From Massariosphaeria phaeospora (lineage: Eukaryota; Ascomycota; Dothideomycetes; Pleosporales), in assembly GCA_011032825.1 (NCBI GenBank), contig JAADJZ010000034.1, positions 62,001-126,000 on the forward strand: DNA of 64,000 nt, in the 5' to 3' direction. Both the position numbers and the translations under genes were made by a program. Every line of letters begins with the position of its first letter. Position 1 is the stretch's first letter. Positions 22,301 to 34,735 of this stretch are shown in pieces. Below the pieces are notes generated by a model. It ran no database searches, had not been told where the DNA came from, and saw only the letters and a program-made list of their open reading frames with translations.

Positions 22301-23763
22301 TATAACTAAGAATAACAAATACGATATTATTCTAAAGCGCCTATAGATAAACGGAAGCCAAGTAACGCTAGCTTTAGCAAAAAAATTGATTTTTATTTAT
22401 TCAACCGAAACACGCGTGCGGAGCTAGAAAGAAAAAAAGTCTAAACAAAAGCTCTAGCAAGTATTCGCAGCTACGTTTGAAATAATAATGTAGTAGTTTA
22501 AAAAAAAGAACTTTAGCGTTAAGATCTTCGCTGCGTTTATAGCGGACATTTAGAAAGCTTTTTAAACTAAAGTAGTAGTTAACCTACGCTTAACGCTGCT
22601 TAACTAGATAAAAAATTAGTATACAGCGTTTATGCAGTTTAAAGCTAACAAATTATCTCTTTACTAAAGCCTAATAGACTACGGCATTAAACTAATTAAA
22701 AAGAACAAGAAAAAAGTAGAGATTCTATAGAAACCTTTGTATAACATGTTTAAAAACAAACTATTAGTCTTGCAGAAGCAGCTTATTGCGCATTTAAATC
22801 GCGAGTTTATTAGAGTAAGTTGCTTTTAGGCTAAAGCGCTAGTGTTGTTTGCAAAGAAATCTAGTAGAGAGCTACGCTTTTGCGTAGACTATCGAGCGCT
22901 TAACGCTATTACAAAAAAAAACTAATACTCGCTGCTTTTAATTTACGAGACTCTAAATTAGATTAGCTAAGCTAAATAGTTTACTAAGCTAGACGTTATC
23001 TAGGCTTTTTACAAAGTCCAAATTGCTAAAAAAAACAAGTAGAAAATAGCTTTCTGTACAAGATTTAAATTGTACAAATAAATAGTTTGCCTATTTAGCT
23101 TTGCTAACGCTTTGAGTACGTTTTAGCAGTTTATGTAATAGGCGAATGCCTAATGAAATGCCTTAGCTGCTAGGCCTTAGTTAGAGCAATCTCGTACGAA
23201 ATTGCCTCGCTAACTTTCGACTAAGCTTTGATAAATTCCAGCGTAGCGCAGAAAGTATAAAAGGCTTTTTTATTTTATAAATAGAACTGCATTAATTTAT
23301 TACTTTCTACATTAGAACCTGCTTACTCTAGCAATTCTTTTACATTTGAATTAATCAACTTCTTTAGAATAAAAATCGCGAGATTCTTTGAAAGCAGCGA
23401 TATTTGAAAAGTTTAAAAACCTACTAGATTCTTTACGGCAACGATCGAACAAGGTTCTTTAAAACAAACCGAAGCTTACAAACTACAATAGCTAACTTTA
23501 ATAAAGTTCTAGTATTAGTAGCACAAGTTAGGGAAATGCAGCAAAGCAGCGTTTTTACTAGCAAAATTGAGTTTGTTCTGCGTAAACAAATAGCCTATAA
23601 GAGTTTTAACCTAAAAACAATCTAGATTTGCATAAACGCAACAAGCAATGCGTTAGACAAAAAGTTACTTTTAAGCAAAAGCCTAAACCTAGAACTTTTT
23701 AAGAAGCCTACGAAGTCTTAAAGAACATAAACTTTTGCAATATTCTAAGCACTATAGATTCTT

Positions 23764-24045
23764 TTGCAAACTAGCAAAGAATTTTTAAGCTTTAAAGCTC
23801 TAGTTAACAACGAGCTTTGCGAGCTAAACATAGCCGAAGCTATGCGAGCTCGTATTCTTAAGCTCAAACGAAAAGTAGCTTACTACTGCAATACTTTGTA
23901 CTCAACCTGCCTAGGCTTCTTTTCAAAACTCTACTACCTAGCTACTAACAACTCTGTTAAGCGAACCTCTAGCATAGTAAAAAAACATAGAATTCTCGAT
24001 TTGGCTCTGTTCGGCGGCGAGATTAAAGACTACGCAAAGTTCTAA
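23764..24045 (+). pseudogene. Gag fragment of gypsy C
   Basis: This 93-codon stretch without a stop ends in LDLALFGGEIKDYAKF, the start of the conserved Retrotrans_gag core (F-G-x-Y-F). The frame continues beyond a TAA with recognisable gag sequence to about 24,300. It is one of the longest surviving retroelement frames in the block. Confidence 0.7.
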
Positions 24046-25639
24046 ATACAAATAGAAAACAAGATTTTCTACGACAAGAAATCTATCGAAACTAGCTGCA
24101 GTTACATTTTCAACTAGTTGAAGAATTCTGCTTTTACTACAGAGCTAGCTTGGTACTAAAAGAACTAAAGCAAAGCAACAAACGAATTCTAGGCCTACTT
24201 AGACATTTACTACGTAAATAAAAACTACGCAAACAAGGCTTAAACTCGCTTCTTTACTTTACTTATAAAGAAAGGTACTTTTTAGAAGTACAACAAAAAG
24301 TTTATAAAACTTACATACAACTTAGGTATAAACACAATTACTAATTTTAATACATTTAAAAACTGCTACCTAGCCGGCTTTTGACTAAACCTTTAGAAAC
24401 GAATAGCTGTTGTAATTCTAGATTTTACTAGCTTCTTTTAAAAGGTTATAAACTGCGTTGCTCTAATCAACAAAAACTTTTAGCAAGCTAAACACGCTTC
24501 GTAGAACTAGCTAACAATTGCTAGCAGCGCTTTCGCTGCTAATCTAGACGCTATGAAATAGACGTTAAAAGTAACCACCGCTTAAACAGCTCGCTTAGAA
24601 GCAACAACTAAACGTACTCGTAGCAAAAAAAAAGCTATTTAGCAAACTAAAAAGAAGATTGATTGCTATTGCTAACTAAAGCTTTGCTTTAGGTGCGTAG
24701 ACTTTAGCTACTATAGCTCAAACTGCTACCTAAACGCAGCGAAGAAACTACTATTAGTTTAAACTACTACTACGCTCGCTTCTCAAGCAAAGAACGCAAC
24801 CGAAACGAAAAATTTGAAAAACTAGTTACTTTTAGCACAAAACGCAGCTAAGAGTAGACTAAAGAAAATACGCAGAAATTATCAAACTAGTATCTTAAGT
24901 TTCGCTAGAAATAGCTAGACAAAAAACTTTTAACTATATACTTACTTATTAATCAAAACACTTCTACTTTAATATTACTAGATTTAGAATGTAATACGTA
25001 CAGCATTGTAAGTAAAAAGTTCTGCAACAAAGCGCGTTTCTAGCGTTTTTTAATAGAACACTAGCTAATTATAGGCTTAAACAACTACTAGGTAGTAGTC
25101 TAGAAAGCTGCTTGCTTTAACATAAATATTAATAGCTACAAGAAAGTAGTTTAAGCTTTCGTTATAAGCGACAATAGCTTCGATATTATTCTTAGCTAAC
25201 TTTAAATAAACTGCTACGACGTTACTGTTGCTTTTGCAAAGAAATTAGTCTTTATGCACTTCGTAGAAATCCAGATCTAAAGCTAAAAAAAAAAAAAAAA
25301 AAACTTTTAAATAGTTTTAGAATTTTAGAAGTGTTTGCTAGAGCTTTTGGCTACTTTATACAAAACGCAAAATAGAAAAGCTTAATAACTTAAGTTTTCG
25401 CGGTATCTATAGCAAACATCTAAAAGGCACTAGCGCCTAAAATCAAGCTCAACCTAAGAAACACTTTTTTAGACTAAATACAAAACTAGTACAAAGCTTT
25501 TTTGCAAACTAAAGCTAACAAGCTTGCACTACACTAGAGAAAAATAAACTACACTATCGAGCTCGTAAAAAAAAACAAAATAGAGTTGAAAGTCTTGTAC
25601 AGCCTGCTCTACAACATGTCTAAAAACAAACTTTTAGTG

Positions 25640-26880
25640 CTAAAAAAGCAGCTTACTTTTTATCTCAACTAAGAATTTATACGAGTTAGCTGCTTTTAAG
25701 CTAGCGCTTCTATCTTATTCGCAAAGAAACTAAAAAGCGAATTGAGATTTTGCGTAGATTACTAGGCACTCAACGCAATTTTAAAAAAAAACTAATATTC
25801 TTTGCCGCTAATTCACGAAACGCTGAACTAAATTAGCAAAGCTAAATAGCTTACTAAGCTAGACGTTGTTTAAGCGTTTTACAAAATTCAAATCGCACTT
25901 AGAAAAAAGTAGAAAACAGCGTTTCGTACAAAATTCGAGCTGTACAAATAAATAGTTTGTTTTTTTAAGCTAGCCAACGCACTAAGTACTTTTTAGAAGT
26001 ACATTAATTACGTTCTTGCGGCGCACATTAATATTAACGCTTTCGCGTACATTAACAACGTACTTATTTACTCTAACAGAAGCTAAAAAGACTACTGCTA
26101 AAGAGTTAAAAAAATTGTTTAAAAACTCTAAAACGCTAGCCTGCACTTTGATATTAAGAAATCGAAGTTTAAAGTTACAAAAACTAAGTATTTTAGCTTT
26201 ATTATTAAAGTTGAGAAAAGTATTAGCATAGATCTAGAAAAAGTACAAGCAATTTTTAAGTAAAAAGCGCTGGCTTTAGTTAAAAAAATACAAAGCTTCG
26301 TTAGCTTTGCAAATTTTTACAAGCAATTTATACGCGATTTTTTTGCTATTGTTTCTTTGCTAACGAAGTTAACAAGCAAAAGCTGCGAGTTTAGCTAGAG
26401 CTAAAAGCAATAAAAAGCGTTTAATACGCTAAAAAAAAAATTCATGTCTAGCTTATTGCTAGCCTATTTTGACTTAAACTTAGACACGGCAATTGAGGCG
26501 AACGCCTTTAGATACGCTACAAGCAGCGCTTTTTTACAAAAAGCTAAAGACAATATGTAGCACGCAGTAGCTTACTACTTTGCAAAAAACTCTTTAGCAA
26601 AGTCTAATTATACGATCTACAACAAAAAGCTGCTAGCGATAATCAAGTGCATTAAAAAATAAAAGTCTAAGCTAAAAGTAGTTTTCAAAATTACGGTTTA
26701 TACAAACTACAAAAACTTGCTGTATTTTACAACTACTTGCTTGCTTACAAAGCAGTACGTTTGCTAAGCGAATATTTTTTCTAAATACAACTTAGAGTTC
26801 GTGTACTACCTAAGCGCAGCAAACGAACGAGCAAACGCTTTCTTTCAAAAAAAGCAGAACTTTTTTTAAAATAAAAAAAA
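25640..26880 (+). pseudogene. Reverse transcriptase-RNase H remnant of gypsy C
   Basis: The plus-strand frame includes LLVLKKQLTFYL, EFIRVSCF, LRFCVDY, LPLIHETLN, TKLDVV, TAFRTKFELYK and AYINNVLIYSN. RNase H-like sequence follows (AYFDLNLDTAIEANAF, NYTIYNKKLLAIIKCIK). Stops fall mostly where Trp or Gln is expected. It is a clear Ty3/gypsy polymerase, not functional. Confidence 0.85.
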
Positions 26881-27279
26881 CTCTTGCTTTTAGAGTTGCT
26901 ATTTTTAACTTCTTAAACTAACGAGCGTTTCTAATAAAAGCGATATTATAGAAAATACACTCGGCGTTATATACGCTTTCCTTGCTTAAACTTTCGCAGC
27001 CTAAACCGCTACGGTGCTAGCTATTCTTAAAGCTAATATTTCGCGGAATATCAAAAATGCTAAGAGAAGTTTTACTCTTTTGAAAGAAAACGCTATCGCA
27101 ATTTTCAAAAATGCAAAAATTAAAAGAAGCGTTCTAACCTCAAATACTGCTTATAAAAAAGAAAATGCAAGCTTACAAAAGAATATTCTTGCCTAAGATA
27201 ACAAGACTAAGAAGAAAATAACGCTAGACGAGCTTTAGTAGAGAAGCGTTGTAGAAAACGAAATCTACAAAGGCACTTT

Positions 27280-28660
27280 TAACGCGGTGCAAAATAGCTT
27301 TCTTAAAGAGAGCACTCGCTAGAAATTTCTGCTAGAATTAAATCTAAAAGCTTTACTAGCAAACTGCGGCGCTAATAGTAGTAAACTTTTTTACTAAAAA
27401 AGAAAGTAAGTGCCAAAGACGCACTATTTATGCACGAAACTAATTTTTAAAGCATACAACTCTTTTGTTGCTAGGTACTTAAAAAAAAAGAATACGTATA
27501 ATATTCTTAAACAAGAGTTTTTTTAGCTAGAGATAAGTTCTAATATACAATAATACATTGCAAATTGTAACGCTTGCGAACAAGCAAAACTGTAGAGAAA
27601 GCTTAAAAGCGAATTTTTACGCTTGCTACTAGTTCTAAACCGCATGTTGAAAAAACTTTCTATAGACTTTATAACAAAACTCTTTAAAAGCAACAGCTGC
27701 ACTAATTTTTTTGTTATTACAAACTAACTTAGCAAGAACATAATCTTAGTTCTAATAGCTTAGATAAATGCAAAATCTGTAGCTACAGTTTTCTTCGACA
27801 AAGTAGTAGCTTACTACTAGCTTCTAGACGCGATTGTTTTAGACAAAGAATTTTAATTTGTAAAAAACTTTTAGAGAATTTTGTGCAAAGAACTTAAAAT
27901 TGTGCAGCGCCTTTTAACGGCGTTTCACCTAAAAACGAACAAAGCTACAAAAAAAGCGAATTTAATAATTAAATTCGTTTTTCGCTTTTTTGTAGATTAA
28001 AACTAGAAGAACTAGGCAGCGTTGTGCTCGATAGTCTAAATCGCTATCTAAAGCAAAAAAGCAGTTTCTACAAAAGTTAGCTCGTTTTTTTACAATATAG
28101 TTATAAAATAAACTTAATCTAGTTTAAAGCTAATAAAACCGCGGACGCTTTGCACTAGAACTTTTTTAACCTAGCTCAAAGCGCTTTAGACATAACGCGA
28201 AAGATTAAAGAAGTAGTTAACTTCGCTTAAGCAGCGATAGCTAAAGCCTAACAAAAGCAAAAAAAACAAGCAAACAAACACTGCAAAGAAGCGCCTATTC
28301 TGCGAGTAAAAAACAAAGTTTAGCTGCAATATAGTAAACAGCTCTTTAACAGCTGCTTTAGCAAGAAACTTAACTAGAAAAATAGCAAGTTTTTTGTACT
28401 AGAAGTTAAATTCGCAGCTAACGTTCGCTTAAACACGCTGCTTAAAATCAATTCAATTTTCTCTATAAACTAGCTAAAGCTCGCGGCAAGCAACTTTTTC
28501 GACGGCTAAGTTATTACAAACTAGCGCTTAGCTAGCATCTAAATCAAGAAAGTAGTAGAATACCTCGTCGAAAGTATTACAGCAAAGCAACAAAAGAAAG
28601 TTAAAAGAAGCTAGCAAAAGCAATACCAAGTGAAATAAGTTAAGTACAATTAAAAAACTT
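27280..28660 (+). pseudogene. Integrase and chromodomain remnant of gypsy C
   Basis: A degenerate H2C2 zinc-binding segment precedes the catalytic core (LSIDFITKLFKS). A C-terminal stretch with YLVESI, KQYQVK and KPVKNLENTKAL spacing matches a chromodomain (YLVKW...TWEP..NL). This places C in the chromovirus group, whose chromodomain is known to guide insertion to heterochromatin and would suit insertion inside other repeats. Confidence 0.75.
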
Positions 28661-31600
28661 AAAAGCCTGTTAAAAATCTTGAAAATACAAAAGCTTTGTT
28701 AGTTTAGAAAAACGCTTTAGCACTTTACTAAAACGACGACAAACAGCTCTTTTAAAGCTTCGTGTTAAAAAATCTAATCTTTAGAACAACTAAACGCTAA
28801 AATCGCAAATAAACGTTGCCGCTAGAAAACGAAAGAGCAAAAAAGATTTTACTTTTCGCTGTTAGCAATACTTATTTGAAAATCTTACTAGTTACAAGCA
28901 TAGTATGTTTGAAAACTTAGTTTAAAATTTATTAAGCAAAGAGTATCTTAAGTAGAAACGCTTTAGCAGAAACGCTCTAGCAGTCTAGCTAACTAGCAAG
29001 AAAAGAAATCTACATATCAACGTTTTTATTTTAAAAAGAAAAAACTAACGCGTTACCTACTTTAGCGCTAAAACTCTTACTATTATTCTAGCTTAAGTTT
29101 ATGCTAGTAAACGCAAAAGTAGTTTTAAACGCGCTACGAAACAGTTCGGCTTGCAAATTAAATAGTTAAAAGTTACAACTACTTAAGGCAGCAAGCTAGT
29201 TAAAAGCACTAACAACCTAGTTAAAGCTACTCGCAAAGATTTTATTTTAAAACAATGTTAACAGCAGACTTAACTAGAACTAGTTAAAAAACTTACTACA
29301 CAAGTTAGCATGCTAACGACATTTTTAAACACAACTTTAAAACTTTCAATTGCTTTAATATGCTAGACAGTTAAGACTTTAACAAGCAGAAACAAGCGAT
29401 CAACGTGGAAATATCTACTAACAGCTACTTTTTTTGCTTTTATACGCGCGATTTCTATTTTAAGCTTAAAAAGTATAGCTTAAACAACGTTGTTTATTTT
29501 TTTTAGCGTTACTTTAGAACTAAGCGAGTTGTTAACGAGGTTAAGCTTAAGCGCAAGAATGTCGTTAATATTAGCATAAAAGTTAAACGGAATCTAAAAA
29601 GTTAAAAAAGAACTAATAAGTAGAGCACTAGAACTTACTAGACAACATAACACATAAGCGTTATAACAAGCAAAGCAAGTTATTTTAAAGCTGCGCTTAA
29701 GAGGCATTATGCAAAGCTTAAAGCAGTAATTCATGTTCTCTACGCAACGAGCGCAGAAAGTTTAAGCTTTACAAACAAGCGCGTAATTCTTTAAGTTACT
29801 TTTTTTTTAAGTTGCTTTCTGCTTTTTCTTTGCAAGCAGCGAAGACGCAACTAGCTGCTTATTAGCAAAGCTAACATTACTAACTTTTGAATCAACGAAA
29901 GCTTTAACTTTATGCTAACGCTTTAACCAGCGCAACGTAGAAACAAGCGTAAACAAGCTAGCCAACGCAAACAGCTTTTTTAGAGTAGTATTTTTTTTTA
30001 CTATAATAAAGCAGGAGCTGCGGAAACGCGCGAAAAGCGAGAACAGCAAGGCAAAAGCTGCAAAGAAAGTAGCTAAAAAGTTTGTAGTTAAGAGAAAAAG
30101 CTTATAACAAGTGCGAGCAGCTTTAGTTGCTACCTCGCTAAGGCAAGAATTCTTTAAAGAATTTTTCTAGAAGTCTAAGCGTTTCTGTGTTTACTCTAAC
30201 AAACGCGAAAAAGCTTATGTAATAAGCGGATGCCTAATGAAATGCCTTAGCTGCTAGGCCTTAGTTAGAGCAATTTTGTACGAGATTGCTTTGCTAACTT
30301 TTAGCTAAGCTTTAACGAATTCTAGCGTAGCGTAGAAAGTATAAAAAGCTCTTTTATTTTATAAATAAAACTGCATTAATTTATTACTTTCTACATTGAA
30401 ACTTGCCTACTCTAGCAATTTCTTTACAGTTTATTAACTAAACTTTGCGTAATTACATTAACTTTAACGCTTTTGCATACTTAGATAATGTACTTATCTA
30501 CTTTAGAAGTTTTTAAAAGAACTACTAGCAACGTGTTAAAAAAGTTGTTAACAAGTTAAAAAAAACGAGGTTACAACTCGATATTAAAAAATGCAAGTTT
30601 AAAGTAACTAAAACTAAATACCTTAGTTTTATTATCAAGGTAGGCAAAGAAATTAGCATAAATTTAGAAAAAGTCTGCGCAATTTTTAAGTAGAAAGCTT
30701 TAGCTTTAGTTAAAAAAGTGCAAAGCTTTGTTAGTTTTGCAAACTTTTACTAGCAGTTTATTTGCGCTTTTTCTGCAATTGTTTCTCTACTAACAAAGTT
30801 AATAGAAAAAAGCGTTGAATTTCGTTAAAAGCTTAAACAACAAGAAGTGTTTGACACGCTCAAAAAAAGTTCATATCTAGGCCGTTATTAGCCTATTTTG
30901 ACTTTAATTTGAAAACTGCTATTAAAGCGAACGCTTTGGGAATAGCTATTAAAAAAGCGCTTTTTTAAAAAGCAAAAGACAACTTGTAGCAAGCAGTAGC
31001 TTACTACTTTGCTAAAATGTTACTCGCAAAGTCTAACTACACTATTTACAACAAAAAATTATTAGCAGTAATTAAATGCATTACTAAATAAAAAGCGAAG
31101 CTTAAAGCAGTGCTAAAGATTATAGTTTACACTAATTACAAAAACTTTTTGTACTTTACTATAGCAAAGTTACTAACAAAGCAACATGTTCGCTAGGCGA
31201 ATATTTTTTTTAAATACAACCTAGAGTTTGTGTACTGCCTTAGAGCAGCTAATAAAAAAGCAAACGCTTTTTTACAAAAAAAGCAGAATTTTTTTTAAAA
31301 CTAAAACAATGTTCGGCTAAAAAGCCGTAAATTCTAACTTCTTAAACTAACTAGTGTGTTAAACGAGAATAATATTACAAAAAAAACTTTAAGCGTAATC
31401 CGCGCGTTTCTGCTCTATAGCACTTTAATTTCAACGCTAAATGTACTCGCTAGTAGGCTTAATGCTTTTTACAAAGCAAATGTAGCAAAAGCTTTAAAGC
31501 AAAATGTTCTTTTTTAGATCAAAAGTGCAGGCTTTAAAAAGCAAAATGCTGCGAGTTTTAAACAAAATGCTGCTAGACGAGAAAAAAATGCTAGCACGAA

Positions 31601-34600
31601 AAACAATTCTAAAGATAATGCAAAAAAGCTGTTTTTAAATAAACTTTAGAATAGAGAAGTTTGAAAAAACAATTTATACTAGAAAGCCTTAGAGGCCGTA
31701 AAAAAAAGCTAAACTAAAAAAAGTACTCGTAGAAAGTTTTCTTTAAGCTTTTAATTAAAAGCGTTCTTAGCAGATTGCGCTGTTGAAAACAACGCGCTTT
31801 TTTACTAAAAAAAGAAATAAGTGCTGAAAACGTATCAACTGCGCACTAGATTAATCTTTAGAGCCTACGACTTGCTTATTGCAAAGCACTCTAGCAAAAA
31901 GAATACCTACAATATTCTCAAAAGAAATTTCTTCTAGCTAAGAATAAGCTTGAATATTTAATAGTACATTGCCAACTGCGATGCATGTAGACGAGCGAAA
32001 CTATAGCGAAAAATAAAAAGTAGTTTTCTCTACTCGCTTTTCGTTTTAGATAGAATCTAGAAAGAACTTTCTATAGACTTTATTACTAACCTGCTAAAAA
32101 GCAAAAAGTACATGAATTTGCTAGTAATTACAAACTAGCTTAGTAAAGATATAATCTTGATTTTTATAGCAAGAATTAATGCAACGTCTATAGCAAAAGT
32201 ATTTATTAAAAAAGTAGTAGCTTACTACTAGCTTTCTAACGCTATTGTTTCTAACTAAAAAGCACAATTTGTAAGTGAATTCTAGAAAACGCTTTGCAAA
32301 GAGCTTAGAATTGTAAAGCAGCTATCTACAGCTTTTTACTCAAAAACCAACGAAGCTACAAAAAAAGCAAATTTAATAATTAAAACTGTTTTAAGACCGT
32401 TTGTAAACTAGAACTAAAATAACTAAGCGCAGCTATGCTCTATCGTACAAATTGCAATCTAAAAACAAAAAGTAGTGTTAACAAAAGTAAGCTTTTTCTT
32501 TTTCTAGCATAGTTACGAGATAGACTTAATTTAGCTTCAAGCAAAGAAAAAAGCGGATACGCTCTACTAGGTAACTCTAGACTCTAAGCGAAGCGCAGCG
32601 AAAATAGCTAAAAAGATAAAAAAAGTTATTAACTTTGCGCAAGCTGCTATAGCGGAGGCCTAATAGAAGCAAAAAAAACAAGCAAATTAACATAAAAAAA
32701 AAGCGCCGCTGCTCTAAGTAGAAGATAAAGTGTAGTTGCAATATAAAAAACACATCTCTAATAAGCGCCTAAGCAAGAAACTAAACTAGAAAAATAGCAA
32801 ATATATAGTTTTACAAGTTAAGTTTTTAGGCAACGTAGTTTTAAACACACTTCTTAAGATAAATTCAACATTTCTAATAAATAAGCTTAGACTCGCAGCA
32901 GACAATTCTTTAGAAAGCTAAATAGTGTTTAATTGGCGCCTAAAGAGCGTTACCGTAGAAAGCAAGTAAAAATAGCTAGTCAAGCGCATTACAAGCAAGC
33001 GCTAGAAAAAAGTCAAAAGAAGCTAAAAGCTAGAATATTAGGTTAAATGAACTAGCTATAACTAGCTTACATAGAAACTAGCGCTAGAACTCAAAGACAC
33101 AAAAGCTTTATCTACCTAGCAAGAATTTTCGGCAGCTTACTAAAACGCCGATAGAAAATTGCTAAAAAACTTTCAAAACAGCACGCTTTTAGAAAGAACG
33201 CTAGAACGCTAACGAAGTAAGTAAATTGCTATAGATTAAAGAAAAAGCTTATGTAATAAGCTAAAAGCTTTATAAATTGCCTTAGTTGTAGGACTTTAGT
33301 AGCTATTAACGCTGTACGTAACAGCTTTGACAATACCCAAAAGAGCCTCGCTAGTTTCTAGTTAACGAAAGCTTTGCAGTATTAAGTTTTTACATAGCTT
33401 TCAAAAGCGCTTCGTAGGTGCTCTAAAAGCTAACTAACTATAAAGTATATAGAGCTTTTCTGTCCGCGCTGTAGATAAACTCTATCGAATTTATTATATT
33501 CTACATTGGAACTAGCTATCTTTGGCAATTTTCTTTCAATCGAAAGTACTATTCTAGCGTTTAATTTTGTTTTTTAGTTTAACTATTTGTTTGAGAGTAA
33601 TAAGTAGAAAAAAGAACGCTTATTAAGCTAAAATAGTAGCAAAAGCTGTTCTAGTACTTTAAGTTTATAAAAAAACTTTAGTTTAAAATAACGTTCTTTA
33701 GAACGCTGTAAAGTTTTACAATTTTTTTTATTTAAACTATTGCAAAGTTCTTTGCAGTCTAGTTAGCGCGAGCTAGAATATAGTAAGCTATTTTAGTTAA
33801 GCAGTTTACTACAACGAGAATAAAATTGTATACTTGCTTTATATACTTTAATAGTAAAAGTTTTGTAATAAAGTTTATTATAACATTACACTACGAGCTA
33901 TTAAGCGCTAGCAAAAGTATAAAGAGTTTGTAAAAACTATGTCTAGCTACTACTAATTTGCAACACTTTAAACAGTTGTTGCAATACTTTTTAACGTTTT
34001 TTTTTATGCTTTTTTACTCGTATTAGCGTTTAACTTTCTCTAAAGTTTTTTTAACGCTAAAGTAACTAGCTATTAAGCTATTATAACATTTCTAGAAAGC
34101 TTTTGCTTTCTTTTCTATTGTAACGAAGTAGATTTTATTTAACTATTTTGTTACAGCTAGTTTTAGTTTATTCTAAGCTACTATAGGCTCTACTAGTTCA
34201 AACTCGTTTTCTAAGTTAAAGTTTAAGTTTGAGTTTAAGAAGTTCGCGAGATTGCTTGCTAAATTCTCTAAAAGAACTTTATTCTCTAAGAGCCTAAGCT
34301 AAAGTGCTTAAAGTAGTTTTTCTCTAATATGTATTTTTAAGTCTAAAGCTTTTATTTTTCTTAAAAAAGTTAGCAAGCTTGGTTTTTTTGCAAGTTAGCT
34401 AGCTAATCTTGTTATTGCTGCTACTAAAGCGAGCTTACTATAAACACTACGAGTTATTAAAGCTTTTAATAGATTTACGTAGATTTTATTGCTTTTTTGC
34501 GCAGAAGCATAAGCTTTCTTTATATAGTCTAGTCGTTGAAAAAAGCTATCAGCTAGATTTGTCTTTTTAAGTTAATAAACTATAACAAAGTTGTACTTTG

Positions 34601-34735
34601 TTAACTTTTTATAAGCGCGAACTTAATAATAATTCAAAGTTTTTGTTTTTATAAACTATCGTAGGTTATTGTAGTTCGTATAGAAATTAAACGAGATACT
34701 TAGAAAAAAATAGTAAGTATAACAAACTTTTGTTA

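Larger units (their letters stand above)
23134..30428 (+). mobile_element. Ty3/gypsy chromovirus C (innermost layer)
   Basis: The element is 7,295 bp, with 211-bp LTRs at 23134-23344 and 30218-30428 (TGTAATA...TTTACA) and TSD GTTTA (23129-23133 and 30429-30433). The LTRs differ almost only by transitions. Protein order: gag (23.5-24.9 kb), protease with SKKF context near 25,000, reverse transcriptase with LRFCVDY, LLVLKKQL and AYINNVLIYS (25.6-26.3 kb), RNase H (26.4-26.9 kb), integrase with H2C2/DDE context (27.3-28.1 kb) and a chromodomain near 28,550-28,660. About 1.5 kb more lies between the chromodomain and the 3' LTR, with no equivalent in element A. TAG/TAA stops break most frames. Confidence 0.9.
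20278..33538 (+). mobile_element. Ty3/gypsy chromovirus A, carrying element C
   Basis: LTRs of 287 bp lie at 20278-20564 and 33252-33538, with TSD ATCGA (20273-20277 and 33539-33543). In order on the plus strand: gag, a zinc knuckle near 21,800-21,860 whose His appears as Tyr, protease near 22,110-22,260, reverse transcriptase 22,640-23,133 resuming at 30,429 with the AYLDNVLIYF box, RNase H about 30,850-31,270, integrase about 31,680-32,600 and a chromodomain remnant about 32,950-33,090. The interruption is element C, which sits inside the reverse transcriptase. Without C and one TSD the length is about 5,961 bp. The target was the integrase of gypsy B, whose frame reads across the rejoined flanks. 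Confidence 0.88.
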
